From positions 1-38,267 of the forward strand of contig SYHD01000355.1 of assembly GCA_005799265.1 (NCBI GenBank): DNA of 38,267 bases, given 5' to 3'. The stretch's first letter is position 1. Every line of letters starts with the position of its first letter. A program made the translations under genes and the position numbers. Below, in pieces: positions 17,101 to 23,894 of the stretch. The stretch is from Planctomycetia bacterium. GTDB taxonomy: Bacteria; Planctomycetota; Planctomycetia; Gemmatales; Gemmataceae. The notes beneath the pieces were generated by a model, which was not told where the DNA came from, did not search any database, and was given only the letters and a program-made list of their open reading frames with translations.

Positions 17101-17571
17101 GCCAAGACGATTCGCGAGATGCTCGCCCAGCACACGACGAAGCGAAGTTGCGCCATGTGCCACGTCCATTTCGACGGGCTCGGCCTGACGATGGAGGGCT
17201 TTGACGCGATTGGCCGGGCACGGAAAAAGGACCTCGGCGGCCGCGACGTCCAAACCGTCGGATCGCTGCCGCCCTCACCCCTTTCCCCTCTCCCTGAGGG
17301 AGAGGGGAAAGGGGTGAGGGTCGAGGGAATTTCCGGGCTGATTGACTATGTTGGAAAGCGTCGCCGGCAGGACTTTGAGCGGAACCTGTGCCGCAAGTTC
17401 CTGGGCTACGCCCTCGGACGATCGGTGGTGCTGTCGGATGAGCCATTGTTGCAGGAAATGCAGAAAAATCTGGGTGCGGAACGACGATTTTCCGTGTTGT
17501 TCGAAACGGTCGTGTTGAGTCCACAATTCCGCCGGCAACGTGGGCGGGATTTTGTGGCCGCGACTCCGTAA
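14143..17571 (+). CDS. Planctomycete cytochrome protein with DUF1587/1595/1592/1588/1585 domains
   Basis: About 1142 residues, exported. A signal peptide (ALLVLGALAPAARA) leads to a c-type heme motif CHTCH (C42, C45, H46), then DUF1587 (RRLSNTEYDLSIRDLTG, about 125 onward). A long middle region is followed by DUF1595 (AQRAFSRPLRPEETKSLRGL), DUF1592 (RRLSYFLWASLPDDELLKAA), DUF1588 (RGGLFGMPVILARNSVGQRT, with CAMCHVHFDGLGLTMEGFD) and DUF1585 (RKFLGYALGRSV to the end). The start is a GTG at 14143 with GGAG about 10 nt upstream; the longer ORF from 14068 adds a non-signal segment. Residues 1044-1059 come from an in-frame perfect palindrome between DUF1588 and DUF1585. The family is abundant in planctomycetes and is suspected to be redox-active. 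The usual DUF1552 partner gene is absent here. Confidence 0.92.
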   Translation: MRSRLWNASLGHFALLVLGALAPAARADVFQEKIEPFAKKYCHTCHNKKQAKGELDLTRYARDGDVTTDFRRWTNVIEFVRKGEMPPSDHKLQPTLQERDAVAGAIEAILLVEAKKHAGDPGVVLPRRLSNTEYDLSIRDLTGMAIHATKEFPVDPAGGEGFNNTGEVLAMTPSLLNKYLGAAQLVSDHLVLKPSGMTFAPFPVTSYAERTKLTEQAIIDFYRQHDVRISDYLEAAWRYRHRGEVERGVSLGEWAARRKLSGKYLALVSKTLDEATTGAGYLKQLGAMWDAVPAPVKAGGIPQELAECERFIAFMRTRLGQKEPSLIQADAGNWPISHLAKRAKVAAGRDKFDPSTFKTKQTLKLGRLQLKQAENRSATVLYLRVDPAFDAPPGVVIFHRPLFSKSDNLPKNKKDIETQGVESLRAVLEREAPEVARRLGFGKHPRGGELDPDSFAVQAPIVVEISLSPAAVTALQGRQLLVECELDGKSAPEAAVQVQHAVGTRPVAKFGATVEWLLQPESKAAKDLTASGERFCAAFPNRFFYVDANRGLAAGFHLVEGFFRDDQPLVNNVLAEAERKELDYLWKELAFVTQSVETLLRGFVWFERAERHVLHDKRFDFLRSEDPLLVEEELLSRFEWLYLEKLGVKLMDGAIKPQQPSPQFDLIHGFFEQVRAGLAEYKQNLTKAEEPALADLERLAQRAFSRPLRPEETKSLRGLYQRLRKQGLGVEASLRGTFTAVLMSPHFFYRAPVTPAGQGIHPLTDDAMARRLSYFLWASLPDDELLKAARAGKLQDDAVLRAQVRRMMKDPKIEAFSREFFGQWLRYRDYLAKDPIPANTFPGYDAALREAMFEEPTRLITHLIQQDEPVDELLHSDATFVNETLARFYGGELEKQFRKLAERASDGRLNPSLARPANQEWHRVEGLRNIGRGGLFGMPVILARNSVGQRTSPVKRGFFVVHHVLGQHFPPPPADVPELPKSEKESAKTIREMLAQHTTKRSCAMCHVHFDGLGLTMEGFDAIGRARKKDLGGRDVQTVGSLPPSPLSPLPEGEGKGVRVEGISGLIDYVGKRRRQDFERNLCRKFLGYALGRSVVLSDEPLLQEMQKNLGAERRFSVLFETVVLSPQFRRQRGRDFVAATP
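17272..17320. repeat. Perfect 49-bp palindromic repeat, in frame inside the DUF1592 gene
   Basis: Left arm 17272-17295 and right arm 17297-17320 are exact 24-bp reverse complements around a single G. The arms run CCCTCACCCCTTTCCCCTCT and onward. Codon 1044 starts exactly at 17272, and the element reads PSPLSPLPEGEGKGVR. This is the best-preserved copy of the family and can serve as its consensus. Confidence 0.95.
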
Positions 17572-17610
17572 CGCAGCCGAGACAACGAGCCGGCGACGGT
17601 TGCATTTTCG

Positions 17611-17657
17611 CACCTCCAACCCCTCTCCCGCTGAGTATCAGGGGGAGTGGGGAGGTG
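17611..17657. repeat. Intergenic copy of the C/G-rich palindrome between convergent genes
   Basis: CACCTCCAACCCCTCTCCCG and CTGA fold back imperfectly on TCAGGGGGAGTGGGGAGGTG across GTA. It sits between the converging stops at 17571 and 17677 and may act as a terminator for both. A further GGGAGGTG follows on the right. Confidence 0.7.
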
Positions 17658-17676
17658 CGGGAGGTGCATAGCTACC

Positions 17677-19458
17677 TTAGTTTTTCCGCTCATACACCAC
17701 TTTGCCGCCTACCATCGTCGTCAGCACGCGCGTCTCCGACAAATCGGTGCACGTCATGTAATCGCGGTCGATGATGATGAGGTCCGCCAGCTTGCCGACT
17801 TCGAGCGTGCCCTTGTCCTTTTCCTCGCGGCCCAGGTACGCGTTGTTGATCGTGTACAGACGCAGGGCTTCCTCGCGCGTCAGGCATTCTTCGGGGACGA
17901 GCACCTTGCCGTTTTCGAGCTTGCGCGACACCGCGACCTCGATGCCGAGCCAGGGGTCCCACGGGTTGGTGGCCTTGCGCGGGTCGAGCTTGATCATGTG
18001 GTCCGAGCCGCCGCCGATGGTGGTGTATTTCAGCCAGCTCTTGTAGGGCTGGAACCAGCGGATGCGTTCGGCGCCGAGGACGCGGTCGAGCGTGGCGCCG
18101 TCCTTGTAGAGCCAGGCGGGCTGCACGTCGGCGCAGACGCCCAGACGCTGGCAGCGTTCGAGATTCTGCTTCGACGGGAAGTTGGCGTGCGTGATGCAGA
18201 AACGCAGGTCTTTGATCGGCACGATGCGATCGACGAACTCGTAGCCGTCAAGCAAAACGTCCATCGCCCCTTCGCCGGCGGTGTGGGCGGTAACGGACCA
18301 CTTGCGGCGCGCGCCTTCCTCGGCCAGGATCTTGACTTGCTCGACCGACGTGAAGAGCAAGCCGCGATAATCGGTTTCGACGATCTGATATGTTTCGCCC
18401 GGCGGCCAGGGCTTCCTCATATACGCGGTGCCGTTGAGCATGCCGCCGTCGAGAAAGAACTTGATCGGCCCGATGCGGATCCAGACGCCGCCGCTGCCGG
18501 TCGGGCCGCCGAAGCTCGATTTTTCGCTCAAGGAATCGAAGCGGCGCGCGATCTGTTCGCGCGTGCCGGACGGGCTGAAGTTGGGGCAGACGTTGACACG
18601 GACGGTCAGCTCGTTGGTCTTGAGCAAATCGTGATACATGTTGAACGCGCCAGTGCTCGAGCTGCGATCGGAGATGCTGGTAATGCCGTGCGAGTTGTAA
18701 AGGGCGAACAGCTTCTTGAGGGCCTCACGACGATCTTCCGCTTTCGCCTTGGTCTTGGTGACGACCTTCAGAACGCCGCCGGCGTTGCGCAACATGCCGG
18801 TCAGCTCGCCGGTCTTGGGATCCTTGACGATGACGCCATTGGACGGATTCTTCGTCTCCTTGGTCACGCCCGATACTTTGAGCGCCATCGAATTGGCCAT
18901 GCTCGCCGGCCCGGCGTTGTGCAGCACCGGATGCTTGGGCGCGACGGCGTCCAGTTCCGCGAGCGTCGGGAAACGGGCTTCCTTGAAGCGCGTCGGAAAC
19001 GCGAAACGCAGGACGATCCAGTCCCCCTCCGGCAGCTCTTTCGTTTTCTTGCGGATGTAGGCAAACTCGTCTTCCAGCGACGTCAAATACGGCAGCTCCT
19101 CGTCGAACTCGCTGGTAGCCGCTCCGGTCGGATGCGTGTGGCTATCGTAAAGCCCCGGCAGCACGTTGCGCCCCTTGGCGTCGATCACCTTCGTGTCCTT
19201 GCCCGCATGCTTGAGCACGGCTTCATTGGCGCCGACGGCCACGATGCGATCCCCCTTGATCGCGATAGCTTCCGCGATCGTGAACTTCGCGTCCACCGTC
19301 AGAACCTTGGCATGATGGATGATGATGTCGGCCGGCGCCCTCGCCCCTTCCCCTTCTCCCTGAGGGAGAGGGGGAAGGGGTGAGAGATCGGCCGGGATGA
19401 TTTCGACCTGCGTCGCGACGAAACCGACGAGAACGAGTGTATAAAACCAGCGTTTCAT
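17677..19458 (-). CDS. Exported amidohydrolase (YtcJ-like, amidohydrolase_3 family)
   Basis: About 593 residues, a metal-dependent hydrolase of the YtcJ branch of the amidohydrolase superfamily; the substrate is unknown. A signal peptide (MKRWFYTLVLVGFVATQVE) precedes the domain. Metal-binding DSHTHP gives His107 and His109. The beta-barrel follows, with AHTAGEG (about 380), CITHANFP (about 415), GGGSDHMIK (about 475), and the C-terminal GTLEVGKLADLIIIDRD typical of the family. Residues about 25-41 (LSPLPPLPQGEGEGARAP) are encoded by an in-frame palindromic repeat just after the signal peptide. The start is set at 19458, with GGAGA upstream. The gene is convergent with the DUF1592 gene. Confidence 0.92.
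   Translation of the reverse strand: MKRWFYTLVLVGFVATQVEIIPADLSPLPPLPQGEGEGARAPADIIIHHAKVLTVDAKFTIAEAIAIKGDRIVAVGANEAVLKHAGKDTKVIDAKGRNVLPGLYDSHTHPTGAATSEFDEELPYLTSLEDEFAYIRKKTKELPEGDWIVLRFAFPTRFKEARFPTLAELDAVAPKHPVLHNAGPASMANSMALKVSGVTKETKNPSNGVIVKDPKTGELTGMLRNAGGVLKVVTKTKAKAEDRREALKKLFALYNSHGITSISDRSSSTGAFNMYHDLLKTNELTVRVNVCPNFSPSGTREQIARRFDSLSEKSSFGGPTGSGGVWIRIGPIKFFLDGGMLNGTAYMRKPWPPGETYQIVETDYRGLLFTSVEQVKILAEEGARRKWSVTAHTAGEGAMDVLLDGYEFVDRIVPIKDLRFCITHANFPSKQNLERCQRLGVCADVQPAWLYKDGATLDRVLGAERIRWFQPYKSWLKYTTIGGGSDHMIKLDPRKATNPWDPWLGIEVAVSRKLENGKVLVPEECLTREEALRLYTINNAYLGREEKDKGTLEVGKLADLIIIDRDYMTCTDLSETRVLTTMVGGKVVYERKN
19338..19386. repeat. In-frame palindromic repeat copy inside the amidohydrolase gene
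   Basis: Arms 19338-19361 and 19363-19386 around one G are complementary at 21 of 24 positions. The copy matches the perfect one at 17272-17320 in length, centre and sequence. It codes for the Pro/Gly/Glu stretch between the signal peptide and the hydrolase domain. Confidence 0.92.
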
Positions 19459-19495
19459 GGTTGGATCTCCGGTTGAATGAATCTGCTGCAATTCT

Positions 19496-19557
19496 TTCGT
19501 TTAGCGTTCGGGATAAATTGCCGATTGCTTGGTGCTGCAACGCGAACGCTAAACGAA
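19496..19557. repeat. TTTAGCG-type palindrome, full copy
   Basis: TTCGTTTAGCGTTCG at 19496-19510 and its exact reverse complement at 19543-19557, with a 32-nt spacer. It lies between the amidohydrolase start and the DUF3386 stop. Same family as 23862-23891 and 28472-28528. Confidence 0.9.
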
Positions 19558-19580
19558 GCAATTTTCTACCTCGCCACGGA

Positions 19581-20330
19581 TCACTTCGCCAGCTGCCAAT
19601 TTGAAAACGTCACGAGTCGATTGTCAAGCTGGTCCGCCTTCGCATTGACGGATCGCACAGTCTTGGGCAGGTCGAACGCGCCGATGCGCGTCCATGTGTT
19701 GTGATGCGCGACGGAGTTGACCAGGGCATTCGTCTTCAGGTCCCAGGTGTTCACGACGTACGACACCGGCAAATACTGCTTTTCTTTGTTCCAGGTGTTC
19801 TCCAGCACCGTGATCGTGAAACGTGTGTCTTTCAGCGCGCGATTGACCTCGATAATCTGCCCATCGCGAATGCGGTAGCTCGAATGTAGCTCATCGTTGA
19901 GCACCTTAATCGCTCGGCCGGCCGGATGCTGCGCGACCGAATCGATGAAGGCGCACGGCGTGTCCTCGGCCGTGCCGGGCAGGCGATGGCTGACCAGCGA
20001 GGCCAGGGTGCGGCGTGTCCATTCCTTCACGCCGTCGTCGGCTTCGAGCTTGAGTGCGAGCTTGCCGCTAGCCGCGACCGCGAGCTTGCCCTTGGCGATC
20101 TTGCCGTTGACGTTGATGTCGAGGTCAGCCGAGAAGCCGGGGAAGTTGTTCCAGACGGCGCGACCGGCACGTGCGTCGGCGAGCAGCTTGGTGGCGACGG
20201 AGTCGGGCTTGGCCTGCTGGGTCGCACGGACCGGAGTGACTTGGCCTTTTGTCGGCACGAGCCAAAGGATGTGGGCGTGCACCGGCGCGACGAGCGCGAG
20301 AACGGTAAGCAATCCGAGAAGTCGTTTCAT
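19581..20330 (-). CDS. Secreted DUF3386 family protein
   Basis: About 249 residues with a signal peptide (MKRLLGLLTVLALVAPVHA). The mature protein starts HILWLVPTKGQV, reminiscent of DUF4198-type metal-related proteins. The rest matches DUF3386: LLADARAGRAVWNNFPGFSADL near 48-70, a run of beta strands (KIAKGKLAVAASGKLALKLE), and the ending SYVVNTWDLKTNALV, then AFDLPKTVRSVNAKADQ. DUF3386 is best known from cyanobacteria and has no proven function. The start is ATG 20330, since GGAGG lies 6 nt before it; the ATG at 20336 directly abuts the GGAGG and is unlikely. It may be co-transcribed from the DUF1559 gene upstream. Confidence 0.87.
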   Translation of the reverse strand: MKRLLGLLTVLALVAPVHAHILWLVPTKGQVTPVRATQQAKPDSVATKLLADARAGRAVWNNFPGFSADLDINVNGKIAKGKLAVAASGKLALKLEADDGVKEWTRRTLASLVSHRLPGTAEDTPCAFIDSVAQHPAGRAIKVLNDELHSSYRIRDGQIIEVNRALKDTRFTITVLENTWNKEKQYLPVSYVVNTWDLKTNALVNSVAHHNTWTRIGAFDLPKTVRSVNAKADQLDNRLVTFSNWQLAK

Positions 20331-20471
20331 GAGCATCCTCCAAATAGTTGGTACCAGGATAGTTTCCTGGATAGAGGGATGGATGCCAAGAGGAATCTCG
20401 GCGAACGAACCGCAATCGTGAGGTGGGGATCACGTCGCTGTCCGTCGCCGAGGTGTGCGCCGTCGTGCCTG

Positions 20472-21476
20472 TCAATCCAGACTGCCAGCATCGTCGCTCG
20501 CGCGCGTGCCCAGCGCACGCCAGGCTTGGCTTGCAATTCGCGACGAAACCGCGCGTGCCGAGCCGTCCATGAGCACGACATGGACCATTGCCGTGTGATA
20601 GCTGCGCGAGGTGACCGCCGCAAAGGTGGTGCGATTGGTCGTTTTTCCCTCGCGGCTGGAGTTGAAATCAATGTCATAATTGACGCCGCCGCTGGAGTAG
20701 GGGACCACGGTGTTCGGCGGAAAGACAGTCGTGAAACCGGATTGATGTGCTCGGGCATCGACCCATTCGGTATGGCCAGAATCGGTTTTGAAGCTGCCAC
20801 CGAAGCCGCTGATGGCCGCCGGCGTGGCGGGAGCCCCGGTCGAGCTGGCGGGACTGCCGCCGTCGCGCAGGTAAGGCGTAAAGGCTTTCACCTCCGCGAG
20901 GCCGATGGTGTTGCTCATGCCGTCGATGAAGGCCGAGGTGGGCAAGGAATAGTTGATGGTAAACGCGCCGTCGCCCCCCAAACCGGTCAGCGGATCATAG
21001 ACCTGCCACGAGCCAAGGTTAATGCCGTAGTTAAGCGGATAATGCGTGATGGCGCCGTCCGGCCGCGGTCGGCTGTTGGCTTCGGTCGGGCACTGAAACA
21101 AGGGGATGCGCATCTGCGTCACGGCGCCTTGTGTGCTGTAAGACTTCGTGAAGTCGCATAGGCTCTGTAGCGATTGCTGTTCGATATACGGCAGGAGGCG
21201 TGCTTGCACGGACCAGGCATCGCCCGTCACACCGAGGGGATAATCGGCCGCGGATGGGAAACCTCTGAAGGTATTCTCGTAGGTGTGCAGGGCGAGGCCA
21301 ATTTGTTTGAGGTTGTTCAGGCATTGCATGCGCGACGCAGACTCACGCACTTTCTGCACGGCGGGAACGAGAAGGCCGATGAGGATCGCGATGATCGCGA
21401 TGACGACTAGCAATTCGATCAGCGTGAAGCCAGCTCGGTACATTGAGCCGCGCCCCTGCGTGGATGCGGTGCGCAT
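20472..21476 (-). CDS. DUF1559 prepilin-type protein
   Basis: 334 residues with the type IV prepilin N-terminus: after a short leader, [20 protein letters not shown] at about 16-35, cut by a prepilin peptidase before Phe17 with the +5 Glu present. Then [29 protein letters not shown], the hallmark of DUF1559 proteins, and a C-terminal H-X-G-like box ([14 protein letters not shown]) also typical. DUF1559 proteins are numerous in planctomycetes and probably form pseudopilin-like surface structures; the exact role is unknown. AGGAG lies 6 nt upstream of ATG 21476. A Fur-box-like inverted repeat lies about 90 bp upstream of the start, so iron control is possible. Confidence 0.93.
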   Translation of the reverse strand: MRTASTQGRGSMYRAGFTLIELLVVIAIIAILIGLLVPAVQKVRESASRMQCLNNLKQIGLALHTYENTFRGFPSAADYPLGVTGDAWSVQARLLPYIEQQSLQSLCDFTKSYSTQGAVTQMRIPLFQCPTEANSRPRPDGAITHYPLNYGINLGSWQVYDPLTGLGGDGAFTINYSLPTSAFIDGMSNTIGLAEVKAFTPYLRDGGSPASSTGAPATPAAISGFGGSFKTDSGHTEWVDARAHQSGFTTVFPPNTVVPYSSGGVNYDIDFNSSREGKTTNRTTFAAVTSRSYHTAMVHVVLMDGSARAVSSRIASQAWRALGTRASDDAGSLD

Positions 21477-21564
21477 CGCACTCTCCTTTTAGAAAGTAGT
21501 TGGGTGGGAGGTGCGTTGCGTGCGGACGCGAGTGGAACACTCGCTGCGGTGGCGGAGCAGCCTC

Positions 21565-21593
21565 TAGTTGATACTAATTCTCAATATCAACTA
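21565..21593. promoter_or_regulatory. Fur-box-like operator 1
   Basis: TGATACT-A-ATTCTCA at 21569-21583 differs from the 7-1-7 Fur consensus (TGATAAT-N-ATTATCA) at two symmetric positions. It sits inside TAGTTGATA / TATCAACTA, perfect 9-bp arms at 21565-21573 and 21585-21593. It is about 90 bp upstream of the DUF1559 start and about 240 bp upstream of hemP. Confidence 0.6.
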
Positions 21594-21766
21594 AGTCATA
21601 TTAGAATAGTGCTTTTGCGTTGGCAATGGGGATTCTGAATGTTCTTGGTTTTTCTTGCGTCGCCATATTTGCGTGGAGTTGTCCGACCTTGCCTTAGCCA
21701 CCCGCAGGATTGCTTTCGGGTAATTGCGCAGCTCAATTATTTGCGCTCGTCCAATCAATTCTTTTT

Positions 21767-21787
21767 TATTGACATTAAGTCTCAATA
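21767..21787 (+). promoter_or_regulatory. Fur-box-like operator 2 overlapping the hemP promoter
   Basis: TGACATTAAGTCTCA at 21770-21784 matches the Fur consensus less well, but is framed by TATTGA / TCAATA arms (21767-21772 and 21782-21787). TTGACA at 21769-21774 is a perfect -35, with a weaker -10 (TAAGCT, 21792-21797) after 17 bp. An operator over the -35 and spacer fits repression by iron-loaded Fur. Confidence 0.55.
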
Positions 21788-21829
21788 GTAATAAGCTACT
21801 CGCCGAGTGGGAAGGGGGGACGTTCCGCC

Positions 21830-22015
21830 ATGATTGACCCGATCAAGCCATATCCCGAGCCAGCGAAACCATCGTTGGGCAAATCCGAAGATTCACCTAA
21901 GGTTGTCTCGACGCAAGACCTCTTCGCCGGCGCGCGTGTGATCTGCATCGAACACGAAGGCGAAATCTATCGCTTGCGCATCACACGGCGCGGCAAACTG
22001 ATCCTCCAGAAATGA
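21830..22015 (+). CDS. hemP: HemP family hemin uptake protein
   Basis: 61 residues. The C-terminal half, STQDLFAGARVICIEHEGEI followed by YRLRITRRGKLILQK, is the HemP signature (LF.G...I.H....YRLR.TR.GKLILTK). HemP is a small protein tied to heme uptake genes in proteobacteria, where it helps activate or regulate the heme receptor; its mechanism in planctomycetes is unknown to me. The N-terminal 25 residues are Pro/Ser/Lys-rich and look disordered. Start ATG 21830 follows AAGGGGGG about 10 nt upstream. Fur-box-like sites precede it. No heme receptor or TonB gene is nearby, so hemP stands alone here. Confidence 0.85.
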   Translation: MIDPIKPYPEPAKPSLGKSEDSPKVVSTQDLFAGARVICIEHEGEIYRLRITRRGKLILQK

Positions 22016-22043
22016 CTCGGGGCCGCGGAGATATTGCACGAGA

Positions 22044-22163
22044 CAAGAACGAATCACGAAAACGGAAATGGACGTTGATTTTTGGAACAGCGGCCCTGGC
22101 GCCAATTATCAACCACTTTCTTTTCGTGATTTCGTTCTTTCGTGTTTTCGTGATTGGTTCTTG
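22044..22163. repeat. AT-rich inverted repeat after hemP
   Basis: CAAGAACGAATCACGAAAAC at 22044-22063 pairs with 22144-22163 at 19 of 20 positions. The right flank also contains repeated TTCGTG and TTCGT units (22125-22150). It occupies most of the 250-bp gap between hemP and the DUF4139 gene. The repeat style (TTTCGTG units) looks like an amplified non-coding element. Confidence 0.75.
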
Positions 22164-22266
22164 TTTGCGGCTCGTGTAAGGTGATGCTGGAATGCAAACT
22201 TTCGCGTTATCCGTCTCGTCTTTTGTGGCGATCCCCCACATTACAAAACTCGCAGGAGGTTTTCCC

Positions 22267-23847
22267 ATGCGTTGGCTGCTCGTCTGCATCCTCGCTCTTG
22301 CCGTCGCGCCGCTTGCCGTCGCGCAGGAAGCGATTGTGAAGAGCAAGATCGTCTCCGTCGGCCTGTTCAAAAATGGGCTCGTTGTCATCAAACGCGCGGT
22401 GCAAGTGCCGGGAGCGGGCACGTTTCGGCTTGATGCGTTGCCGGAACCGGTGCATGGTTCGTTCTGGATCGAAGCCAACGCTCGTGTCGATGTGTCGGTG
22501 AAGGTGCGCGAAATCGAATCGTCGCTGCACGTCGAAGGCGGCATGAAACTGCAGAGCGATCTGGCGGGCAGGAAGGTCACGCTGCACTTCCGCAACGACA
22601 AGATTCCTTCCGTCACGGGAACGCTCGTCAAGCTCGCCAAGCCGGAGATGCCGGAGGGGCTGATCGTCGGAGAACGCGCCGGCTATCACGAGCACTTCTG
22701 GATCGTCAAGACCGAGAAGAGCCGGCTTTACGTCAACCCCGGCGACGTGGCCATGGTGCAGGTGGACGACGCCGGCGACAAGATCGTCCAACGCAAGCCG
22801 GTGCTGATTCTCGAAGTCGAAAAGACAGCGAAGAAACCGGTCGTCTACGTGACTTATCTTACCAACGGCCTGGCCTGGGCGCCGAGCTATCACGTCGACA
22901 TCTCCGACAAGAAGTCGTTGGCGATTGAGATGGCCGCCGTCATCCGCAACGAGTTGACCGACCTGGACGATGCCGAGATCAAGCTGATCTCCGGCTTTCC
23001 GAGCGTCGAATTCGCCAGCGTGACCTCGCCGCTGTCGGCGCGCACGACCTGGGCGAAGTTCTTCCAGGAAATTTCGAGCCGGCATCACGCGCCTCATGAC
23101 GACGCGAATTTACGTCAGAACCTTTTCAATAACACCGTGGTGAGCAATTTCGAGACCTTCGTCCGCCCGAAAATCAACGCCGGCGCCATCCCCGCCGGCG
23201 AAGGCGTCGATCTCCACTTCGAGTCGATCGGCAAACGCACGTTGCTGCGCGACGAGTCGATCTCGCTTACCGTCGGCAAGGCGAAAGCCGACTACGAACG
23301 CATTGTCGAATGGACGGTCGGCACCAGCCCTGTCGCCAAAAAGCATGGCAGCACGCGCAGCGAGCAGAAGGACGAAATGTGGGATATTCTGCTCTTCAAG
23401 AACCCCTTCAAGTTTCCGATGACAACCGCGCCGGCGCTGGTCGTCGAGAACGGTAAGTTCAACGGCCAGCGCACCAGCTACTGGGCAAACGTCGGAGAAG
23501 AAGCGAACCTGCGCATCACGCGTTCCTTGAGCATCCGAGCACGCAGCCTGGAGCAGGCCGACTCGAAGCCAAACGAACGGGTCGTTGTCGATGATAAAAA
23601 CTATTCAAAGGTGTATCTCAAGGGCGAATTGACGATGAGCAATCACCGCGCCCAGCCGATCAAGATGCACATCCGCCACGCGATCCGCGGCATCATCCAC
23701 GAGATCGACGGCGCGCCGAAGTTGGTGACGCGCGAGGAGAGCCTGGAGGACATCAATCGCGTGCAGGAGGCGCTGTGGACGGTCAGCCTGAATCCGGGCG
23801 AGGAACGCAAGCTGACCTACAAGTATAGCGTGCTGGTGTATCGATAG
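22267..23847 (+). CDS. Secreted DUF4139 domain protein
   Basis: About 526 residues. A signal peptide (MRWLLVCILALAVAPLAVA) leads to a beta-rich N-terminal domain (GLFKNGLVVIKRAVQVPGAG, then TFRLDALPEPVHGSFWIEA). The C-terminal DUF4139-like part begins at about 195 with VTYLTNGLAWAPSYHVDI, the segment best conserved in this family (W.P.Y...), and ends in the typical WTVSLNPGEERKLTYKYSVLVYR pattern. DUF4139 also occurs in proteins called mucoidy inhibitor MuiA; the biochemical role is unknown. The start is ATG 22267, with AGGAGG 7 nt upstream, an ideal site. The longer ORF from 22192 is unlikely. Confidence 0.9.
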   Translation: MRWLLVCILALAVAPLAVAQEAIVKSKIVSVGLFKNGLVVIKRAVQVPGAGTFRLDALPEPVHGSFWIEANARVDVSVKVREIESSLHVEGGMKLQSDLAGRKVTLHFRNDKIPSVTGTLVKLAKPEMPEGLIVGERAGYHEHFWIVKTEKSRLYVNPGDVAMVQVDDAGDKIVQRKPVLILEVEKTAKKPVVYVTYLTNGLAWAPSYHVDISDKKSLAIEMAAVIRNELTDLDDAEIKLISGFPSVEFASVTSPLSARTTWAKFFQEISSRHHAPHDDANLRQNLFNNTVVSNFETFVRPKINAGAIPAGEGVDLHFESIGKRTLLRDESISLTVGKAKADYERIVEWTVGTSPVAKKHGSTRSEQKDEMWDILLFKNPFKFPMTTAPALVVENGKFNGQRTSYWANVGEEANLRITRSLSIRARSLEQADSKPNERVVVDDKNYSKVYLKGELTMSNHRAQPIKMHIRHAIRGIIHEIDGAPKLVTREESLEDINRVQEALWTVSLNPGEERKLTYKYSVLVYR

Positions 23848-23861
23848 GCCCCGTATTTATC

Positions 23862-23891
23862 TAGCGTTCGCGCGGCGCTGCGCGAACGCTA
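23862..23891. terminator. TTTAGCG-family hairpin between convergent genes
   Basis: TAGCGTTCGCG at 23862-23872 and its exact reverse complement at 23881-23891, loop CGGCGCTG. It lies in the 47-bp gap between the converging DUF4139 and aldo/keto reductase stops, so it is well placed as a bidirectional terminator. The sequence belongs to the TTTAGCG palindrome family. Confidence 0.7.
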
Positions 23892-23894
23892 AAC

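Noticed and set aside
17647..19383. Long plus-strand ORF (578 codons) opposite the amidohydrolase
   Set aside because: Its translation is low-complexity Arg/Ala/Asp-rich with no family match. It mirrors the clear amidohydrolase on the minus strand. High GC makes such antisense ORFs common.
21591..21785. Minus-strand ORF of 64 codons in the hemP upstream gap
   Set aside because: It overlaps both Fur-box-like sites and the hemP promoter. It has no ribosome site and its composition is AT-rich regulatory DNA.
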